A DNA stretch of 23,665 bases from contig CAZAED010000022.1 of the NCBI GenBank assembly GCA_964484145.1, positions 1-23,665 of the forward strand. The letters run 5' to 3'. The position numbers and the translations under genes are program-made. This stretch comes from JAEUSF01 sp964484145 (GTDB lineage Bacteria > Patescibacteriota > Doudnabacteria > UBA920). Shown here piece by piece: positions 19,116-23,665 of the stretch. The notes under the pieces are model-generated. The model had not been told where the DNA came from and did no database searches. It was given only the letters and a program-made list of their open reading frames with translations. Positions within the stretch are counted from its first letter, which is position 1. Each line of letters starts with the position of its first letter.

Positions 19116-19868
19116 TTACACATTCTGCTCAACCGCAACTGCCGCCGAAACCGTCGATTTTTCTTCCTCCAGCTCCTTAATCGGCTTTAATGTTTCTAAA
19201 AACAAAAAAACCAAAAATACATTAAGTAAAGCCGAAAAAAAACTAATTATTACTAGTGCAATAAAAAGCAATACCCATATTGTAGCAGACTCACGAAAAA
19301 CTGAAAACTCTGACAATTTATACAAATAATTAATTAAGTGCCCTAAAGTCATAAAATAAAAGGCTTTACAAAGCATTAAAATAAAAGCAAAAATAGCTGC
19401 CAACGAGACCTTCTTACTCCAAGCAGTAAAAGCTATTTGCCAAGAATTTAAAATACTAACATTAAGCAAAACAATGTTTAAAAGCGAAATAACCAATGTA
19501 CCGAGTACTATACTGGTGACTAAGGAATAAACAATCCAGTCAATTTGAGCCCACAACAGGAAAATAAAAAAACAATAAACAAATAAACAATTTATAAAAA
19601 CAAAAAAAACTCTTTGAAAAAAATTTTTTCTTAAAATTATTTCGGTTTGTTTAAAAAAATTTGCTTTTATATCTAACCAAAAATAGCTTGATATTAAAGC
19701 CAACAACAAAGCGGCTATAAATACCCAAGCCAGTATTTTGTGATCTTGAAAATTTAACCAAGCAAAAAATATTAAGCACAAGCTTTGTGCTAATGCTAAA
19801 ATCCACCAGCGCTTGTGGATGCCGGTGGATTTTAGCGCTTGTAAAAAAATCTTTACAATGTTATTCAT
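19116..19868 (-). CDS. Six-helix membrane protein, unknown function
   Basis: This 250-residue protein has about six hydrophobic segments, for example ILALAQSLCLIFFAWLNF, ILAWVFIAALLLALISSYFW, VFFVFINCLFVYCFFIFLLW and WVLLFIALVIISFFSALLNV, and a short acidic tail ending in SAAVAVEQNV. No family is recognised. It follows ftsH by 27 nt and is followed after six bases by tRNA-Val, so it is the middle gene of a mixed mRNA/tRNA transcript. It may be an FtsH partner or substrate, but only position suggests this. The first 30 codons contain two inverted repeats (19771-19794 and 19795-19836), so the mRNA start should be strongly folded. ATG at 19868, no SD. Confidence 0.75.
   Translation of the reverse strand: MNNIVKIFLQALKSTGIHKRWWILALAQSLCLIFFAWLNFQDHKILAWVFIAALLLALISSYFWLDIKANFFKQTEIILRKNFFQRVFFVFINCLFVYCFFIFLLWAQIDWIVYSLVTSIVLGTLVISLLNIVLLNVSILNSWQIAFTAWSKKVSLAAIFAFILMLCKAFYFMTLGHLINYLYKLSEFSVFRESATIWVLLFIALVIISFFSALLNVFLVFLFLETLKPIKELEEEKSTVSAAVAVEQNV
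19795..19836. repeat. Inverted repeat within the start of the membrane-protein gene
   Basis: GCTAAAATCCACC (19795-19807) and GGTGGATTTTAGC (19824-19836) are exact 13-nt inverted copies with a 16-nt loop. An AGCACAA/TTGTGCT stem (about 19775-19791) adjoins. Both are in coding sequence (residues about 11-33). Confidence 0.85.
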
Positions 19869-19895
19869 TTTGTTTTAATAACTACCGAAAAAAAT

Positions 19896-21779
19896 TTAAG
19901 CGGCTGCTGATTCAGCAGCTTCTAAAACTCCAAATTCCGGCTGTTGTTTTTTTTCTGCAGGTATAATGTCTTTAACAATTTCGTTAAACTGATCCTGTTC
20001 TAAAGTTTCTTCCTTTACAAGCCTTTCAGCAATAGTGTTTAAATAGGAACGGTACTTTGTTAAAGTTTCTGTAGCTCTCTTATACCCCTCATGCAATATT
20101 TTACTAATTTCTTCATCAATTTTTCTAGCCACATCTTCACTATAATTTCGCTGTTCAGAAATTTCCCTGCCCAAAAATACCATATCATGGTGCTCACCTA
20201 AAGCTATAGGTCCAATTTCATCGCTCATACCATAATTCATAACAAGCTTTCTGGCCATGTTAGTGGCGACTTTTAAGTCATTGGAAGCGCCGGTGGTAAT
20301 TTCATTAAATACCAATTTTTCGGCGGCATTGCCGGCAAGCAGAGCGGCAATTTCGTCTAAAAAGCTCTGTTTTGTGTGTAAATGCTTGTCTTCGGCTGGA
20401 AGCTTCATGGTATAGCCGGCCGCGCGGCCGCGGGAAATAACTGAAACTTTATGCACTGGATCAGAATACATTAACACTGCGCCAACTAAAGCATGGCCGC
20501 CTTCGTGGTAAGCCGTAACTTCTTTTTCTTTAGGAGAAAGTATATGACTCTTTCTTTGAGGCCCAAGCATAACTTTTTCTACCGATTCTCTTAGTTCTTC
20601 GTTGCCTATTATTTTTTTGTTTAGTCTGGCCGTAAATATAGCCGCTTCGTTAAGTAAATTAGCTAAGTCTGCGCCCGAAAAACCAGGCGTACGTTCCGCA
20701 ATTTTTCGCAAGTTTACGTCTTTGTCGAGTGGCTTGTTCTTGGAATGAATTTTCAAAATAGCTTCACGGTCGTTAATATCCGGCAAGTCAAGCATAACTT
20801 GTCTGTCAAAACGCCCCGGGCGTAAAAGAGCAGGGTCAAGCACATCCGGCCTGTTAGTTGCCGCCATAACTATTACATTGGTGTCTGTTTCAAAACCATC
20901 CATTTCCACTAAAATTTGGTTTAAAGTCTGTTCTCTTTCGTCGTGCCCACCACCAAGCCCAGCTCCACGTTGTCTGCCCACTGCGTCTATTTCGTCTACA
21001 AATACAATGCACGGCGCGTTCTTTTTTGCTTTTTTAAATAAATCTCTAACTCTGGAAGCGCCCACACCCACAAACATTTCTACGAATTCAGAACCTGAAA
21101 TATGGAAAAATGGTACGTTAGCTTCCCCGGCCACAGCTCTTGCTAGCAAAGTTTTACCCACGCCAGGAGAACCTAATAGCAAAACACCTTTTGGAATTTT
21201 TGCTCCGAGTTCCAAAAATTTTTGTGGGTAGCGTAAAAAGTCCACAACTTCTTTTAATTCTTCTTTTGCTTCTTTGGCGCCGGCTACGTCTGAAAACTTA
21301 ACTAAATTTTTTCGCTCATCTGAAAGTTTTGCTGAAGACTGGCCGAAGCTCAAGGCGCGGTTGTTAGCTCCTTGCACATTGCGCATTAAAAAGTAAATAA
21401 AGAAGCCTACTACTGCAAAAGGTAATATAAACGGCAATAAGTTATTAATAAAATTGCTGGTGGCAGACGGGGTTTTCCATTCAATGCTTTTAATTTTAGC
21501 AATTTTTTCTGCATCTACCCCGCGATTTTTAAAAAATTCGGTAACATCCCCCTTGGGACCAAGTCTGGCTTGCTGTTTTACGTCAGAATCGGTAAGTTTG
21601 GCAGTCAAAGTATCATCACTAATACTAATGGATTCAATTTTTTCCTGGGAAACCAAATCGCTAATTTTTGACAAAGCCACAACATCCACTTTTTCAGTAT
21701 TGGAAAAAGCATTAAAAATGTAAGAAAGTACCAAAAACCCAAGCAAGATTAACAAAATATTTTTTATAATTTTACTCAT
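19896..21779 (-). CDS. ftsH: ATP-dependent zinc metalloprotease FtsH
   Basis: FtsH is a membrane-anchored AAA+ protease that removes damaged membrane proteins and short-lived regulators. The 627-residue protein has two transmembrane helices (about 7-25 and 113-132) around an ~85-residue extracytoplasmic domain. The AAA module follows with Walker A GSPGVGKT (203-210, where the family usually has GPPGTGKT), Walker B IVFVDEID (258-265), the pore motif FVGVGASRV and the SRH (VIVMAATNRPDVLDPALLRPGRFDR). The zinc site is H-E-G-G-H (425-429) with the third ligand Asp in TTGASNDLKVAT (about 505). The C-terminal coil ends in an Ala-rich tail. The ATG at 21779 has no SD; GTTAGTT word repeats lie directly upstream. 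Confidence 0.97.
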   Translation of the reverse strand: MSKIIKNILLILLGFLVLSYIFNAFSNTEKVDVVALSKISDLVSQEKIESISISDDTLTAKLTDSDVKQQARLGPKGDVTEFFKNRGVDAEKIAKIKSIEWKTPSATSNFINNLLPFILPFAVVGFFIYFLMRNVQGANNRALSFGQSSAKLSDERKNLVKFSDVAGAKEAKEELKEVVDFLRYPQKFLELGAKIPKGVLLLGSPGVGKTLLARAVAGEANVPFFHISGSEFVEMFVGVGASRVRDLFKKAKKNAPCIVFVDEIDAVGRQRGAGLGGGHDEREQTLNQILVEMDGFETDTNVIVMAATNRPDVLDPALLRPGRFDRQVMLDLPDINDREAILKIHSKNKPLDKDVNLRKIAERTPGFSGADLANLLNEAAIFTARLNKKIIGNEELRESVEKVMLGPQRKSHILSPKEKEVTAYHEGGHALVGAVLMYSDPVHKVSVISRGRAAGYTMKLPAEDKHLHTKQSFLDEIAALLAGNAAEKLVFNEITTGASNDLKVATNMARKLVMNYGMSDEIGPIALGEHHDMVFLGREISEQRNYSEDVARKIDEEISKILHEGYKRATETLTKYRSYLNTIAERLVKEETLEQDQFNEIVKDIIPAEKKQQPEFGVLEAAESAAA

Positions 21780-21784
21780 AGCAA

Positions 21785-21820
21785 GTTGTTAGTTTATAGT
21801 TGTTAGTTGTTAGTTGTTAG
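21785..21820. repeat. Degenerate tandem GTTAGTT repeat upstream of ftsH
   Basis: About five GTTAGTT/GTTGTTAG words follow each other immediately before the ftsH ATG. The 21821-21881 stretch beyond it is A/T-rich and holds no gene I can see. Confidence 0.7.
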
Positions 21821-21881
21821 ACAAGAAGTACAGCCAGTTTATTGATTATAAAAAATTTAAGGATATAAAGCAATGGTAATT

Positions 21882-21950
21882 AAGTTTCAAGTTGAAAGTT
21901 ATCAAGTTATAAAGTACAGACCCCTGCATTTACCCGATAACCTGAAACTT
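21882..21950. repeat. Inverted repeat (AAGTTTCAAGTT/AACCTGAAACTT)
   Basis: AAGTTTCAAGTTGAAAGTTATC (positions 21882-21903) faces GATAACCTGAAACTT (21936-21950). Further AAGTT words flank both arms. It lies between tRNA-Leu and ftsH. Confidence 0.65.
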
Positions 21951-21969
21951 TGCATCTTTTAACTTCTTT

Positions 21970-22056
21970 TGGTGCCGGGGAGAGGACTTGAACCTCCATA
22001 CCCTTTCGGGCGTCAGCTCCTAAAGCTGATGCGTCTGCCAGTTTCGCCACCCCGGC
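21970..22056 (-). tRNA. tRNA-Leu (anticodon UAG), CCA encoded
   Basis: The minus strand gives acceptor GCCGGGG/CCCCGGC, D arm with AAACTGGCAGACGC, anticodon stem TCAGC/GCTGA with loop TTTAGGA (anticodon TAG), a long class II variable arm (GCCCGAAAGGGT), T arm GAGGTTCAAGTCCTC, discriminator A and CCA. Total 87 nt. Confidence 0.96.
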
Positions 22057-22085
22057 TAACTAAAAAATTATTCGCTAACCAACAT

Positions 22086-22114
22086 ATTTTACTTGATTAT
22101 TGACAATAAATCAA
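22086..22114 (-). promoter_or_regulatory. Promoter of tRNA-Leu, overlapping a palindrome
   Basis: TTGATT (22114-22109), 17-nt spacer, TAAAAT (22091-22086); start near 22079, about 23 nt before the tRNA. TTGATT..AATCAA (22093-22114) with inner ATTG/CAAT forms a palindrome over the -35 box and spacer that could be an operator. Confidence 0.7.
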
Positions 22115-22130
22115 TTTATTGGCCAAATTA

Positions 22131-22158
22131 AAATCCGCCTAATTTTAGGCGGATTTTT
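22131..22158 (-). terminator. Terminator of the VirB2-like pilin cluster
   Basis: AAATCCGCCTAA/TTAGGCGGATTT (22131-22142/22145-22156) is a 12-bp stem with T-rich sequence on both sides, so it could work in either direction. It lies 19 nt after the last pilin stop codon. Confidence 0.8.
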
Positions 22159-22176
22159 CTATTTTATATATATGCA

Positions 22177-22920
22177 CTATACGCTTCCTGAAGTTAAAGT
22201 ATGCGAGATAACTCTAACTATAACAAAAGCCAAGCTTACTATTACAATGCCAATAATTGCATTAATTAAGGCTTTCTTGCCTTTTTCACTCTGCTCTTCG
22301 TTACCCGCAGCTGTAATGTACCAAAAACCACCAATAACTATAGCCAGTACCGCTATCATTCCCGCAAAAATAAGCAAATAGTTAATAACTTTTATAATTA
22401 ATTCGCTCAAACTACCAGAACATGCAATACTCCCCGGCGTACAAGGGTCAGTTTTAGGCAAACACATCTTGGCAGCAGAATCATATTGTAAGTTTGGGTC
22501 ATTTCCACACCAACTTGCATTTGGTGCTGGAGTTCCAGTATTACCTCCAATATAAGGAGGCACAGTGGGCGTTCCCCCACTATAGGGGTCAATAGATGGT
22601 CCGGGGGGCAAGTTACTATTAGTAGGAGGTACCGACCTAACAATACAATAACCCGTATTTACGTTGCAAATCTGATCAGATGGACATCCTAAATTTTGTT
22701 CATTTTGAAAATCACATGCTTGGGGCGTCGCTAACGGATAGCATAGTTTTTTACTAATATCACAAACTTCCCCTGCCATACAGTTTGCACTAGTGGTACA
22801 AGCAGCTCCGGGTGTAGTTGCGCGTTGAGCATTTACAGTTAAAGGTAAAACAAACAAACTTAAAGTCAGGCAAAAAAATAAACCTATTGAAAAAAAATTT
22901 TTTAATAAAAGTTTTAACAT
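22177..22920 (-). CDS. VirB2/TrbC-like pilin with Cys-rich extracellular domain
   Basis: A signal peptide (MLKLLLKNFFSIGLFFCLTL to about VNA, residue 31) precedes a secreted domain of about 140 residues. It holds twelve cysteines in a spacing of small knotted domains (C-x6-C-x5-C-x6-C, repeated) and a Pro/Gly-rich linker (about 95-135). The C-terminal ~80 residues have two membrane helices with the linker Y-I-T-A-A-G-N-E-E-Q-S-E-K-G-K-K, the VirB2/TrbC-like pilin signature annotated in CPR genomes as Mbov_0395-family pilin-like. Such proteins may form a conjugation-like pilus or secretion channel. It starts two bases after the stop of its paralog (22923-23324), so they are co-translated. No other secretion genes are in the window. 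Confidence 0.85.
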   Translation of the reverse strand: MLKLLLKNFFSIGLFFCLTLSLFVLPLTVNAQRATTPGAACTTSANCMAGEVCDISKKLCYPLATPQACDFQNEQNLGCPSDQICNVNTGYCIVRSVPPTNSNLPPGPSIDPYSGGTPTVPPYIGGNTGTPAPNASWCGNDPNLQYDSAAKMCLPKTDPCTPGSIACSGSLSELIIKVINYLLIFAGMIAVLAIVIGGFWYITAAGNEEQSEKGKKALINAIIGIVIVSLAFVIVRVISHTLTSGSV

Positions 22921-22922
22921 TT

Positions 22923-23324
22923 TTAGCTTTCGTTATTACCAACTAATCTTGTTACTACTGCAATTAAGGTCCAAGAAAGAATTATAACTACAATACCAAT
23001 TATGGCGTTAACCATAGTGGTCTTACCTTTTTCGGCTTGTTCTTCGTTACCTTGAGATGTTATGTAAAAATAACCACCGACAATAATAAATACTACCGCT
23101 ATCATACCGGCAAAAAGCAGCATTATATTTATAACATTTATAATTAACTCAGTTACGGTTGAGGAATTAGAAATCCCGTAGTGAGGAAAGCTAGTTCCCA
23201 CTCTGTCTAACCCAGCCCCCACTCCCTGGCCTCCGGCATTAATTTGAGCCATTGCCGCAAGCGGCATAATAAAAGAAATAATTGGGGCAAAATACTTAGC
23301 TATATTTTTAAATATTTTTTTCAT
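22923..23324 (-). CDS. VirB2/TrbC-like pilin, short form
   Basis: From the ATG at 23324 (133 aa): an N-terminal signal segment (FAPIISFIMPLAAMAQ, likely cleaved after AMA), a short Gly-rich stretch, then two membrane helices (VTELIINVINIMLLFAGMIA and MVNAIIGIVVIILSWTLIAV) around ITSQGNEEQAEKGKTT. The helix-loop-helix closely matches the C-terminus of the downstream 247-aa protein and the partial gene at 23525, so the three are paralogs. It lacks the Cys-rich domain and would be the simplest pilin subunit. TTG at 23375 is rejected as start; the ATG has no SD. Confidence 0.87.
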   Translation of the reverse strand: MKKIFKNIAKYFAPIISFIMPLAAMAQINAGGQGVGAGLDRVGTSFPHYGISNSSTVTELIINVINIMLLFAGMIAVVFIIVGGYFYITSQGNEEQAEKGKTTMVNAIIGIVVIILSWTLIAVVTRLVGNNES

Positions 23325-23383
23325 TTGTTTAAGTTTATAATAAATTATTTTGAAATTTAAAATTTTAAATACCAAAATAATTT

Positions 23384-23481
23384 ATCCAGCACCTTACCAA
23401 TATATCCTAATAAATCTACGGTAAATATTTCGCTTCCTTAGCTATAATAAGTACATTCAGGAAGGTGCTGGATTTATTAGG
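23384..23481. repeat. Interlocked inverted repeats between two pilin genes
   Basis: Arms occur in the order A (ATCCAGCACCTT, 23384-23395), B (CCTAATAAATC, 23406-23416), A' (AAGGTGCTGGAT, 23462-23473), B' (GATTTATTAGG, 23471-23481). A pairs with A' and B with B'. The pairings cross, and A' and B' share three bases. Confidence 0.75.
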
Positions 23482-23484
23482 AAT

Positions 23485-23519
23485 TATCCCGCGCTTATTT
23501 TTTAAGTAAGCGCGGGATA
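23485..23519 (-). terminator. Strong hairpin after the partial pilin gene
   Basis: TATCCCGCGCTTA/TAAGCGCGGGATA is a perfect 13-bp stem six bases after the stop codon at 23525. The minus-strand 3' side (ATTCCTAAT) lacks a T-run, so it may protect or partially terminate the transcript. Confidence 0.55.
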
Positions 23520-23524
23520 GAATT

Positions 23525-23665
23525 TTATATACCAGTCGCGTTTTGGCTACTGACCAAGTTGGAAACTACGTTTACTATAATCCACGAAAGAACAATAATT
23601 ATAATACCAATAATGGCATTAATAACTGTGCCTTTGCCTTTTTCAGCTTGTTCTTCGTTGCCGGC
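23525..23665 (-). CDS. VirB2/TrbC-like pilin paralog, partial (C-terminus only)
   Basis: The minus strand reads AGNEEQAEKGKGTVINAIIG, then IIIIVLSWIIVNVVSNLVSS and QNATGI before TAA. This is the C-terminal loop and last membrane helix of a third pilin paralog; the start lies beyond the right edge. The signature GNEEQAEKGK is the same as in the two downstream genes, which indicates a tandem pilin family. Confidence 0.85.
   Translation of the reverse strand, partial: AGNEEQAEKGKGTVINAIIGIIIIVLSWIIVNVVSNLVSSQNATGI

Overview
The window looks like a chromosomal stretch of a Patescibacteria/CPR genome, probably in the Parcubacteria group. This is inferred from four things. The coding sequences are A/T-rich and small, with tiny gaps. 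A short Smc, a type IV prepilin and several tandem VirB2/TrbC-like pilins with a conserved G-N-E-E-Q-x-E-K-G signature are present. Palindromes are scattered between and inside genes. Most genes lack a recognisable Shine-Dalgarno (SD) sequence. TGA acts as a stop codon, so the standard bacterial code fits. Nearly everything is on the minus strand; only a superoxide dismutase and one small exported-protein gene are on the plus strand.

Layout. 1-640: 5' end of a 16S rRNA gene (minus) behind a ~550-nt leader and a consensus promoter. 778-1319: a self-contained orphan gene. 1372-2596: type IV prepilin and ClpP. 2642-2945: gene-free repeat region holding an out-of-place copy of the ClpP start. 2945-6172: nusA, yraN-type nuclease, two small membrane proteins and a methyltransferase, separated by word-repeat palindromes. 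6227-9216: rny, unknown 216-aa gene and ymdB, an RNA-turnover operon. 9546-10127: Mn-type superoxide dismutase, divergent from rny. 10250-10753: second orphan gene with a structured leader. 10793-14183: rpsP, khpA, trmD, rluD-like, rplS, a translation cluster without rimM. 14234-14725: third orphan gene, encoding an exported protein. 14748-18818: rnc, smc and a DedA protein. 19034-21779: ftsH, a six-helix membrane protein and tRNA-Val(GAC), apparently one transcript. 21970-22056: tRNA-Leu(UAG). 22177-23665: three tandem VirB2/TrbC-like pilin paralogs, the last cut by the window edge.

The genes are mostly core information processing (transcription antitermination, ribosome assembly, RNA decay, chromosome structure, proteolysis) plus surface appendages. 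Three things stand out. (1) A 26-nt palindromic element occurs in four copies whose 6-nt arms differ but always stay complementary; one copy is in frame inside smc, one abuts the tRNA-Val 3' end, one is fused to a duplicated ClpP start and one is in the khpA leader. Other palindromes are inserted in frame in the rluD-like gene. (2) Three orphan genes have their own or a well-placed upstream promoter, a strong SD and a GC-rich intrinsic terminator, unlike their SD-less neighbours. (3) The Smc protein has 879 residues and no recognisable hinge. All family assignments come from reading the sequence; no database search was run.
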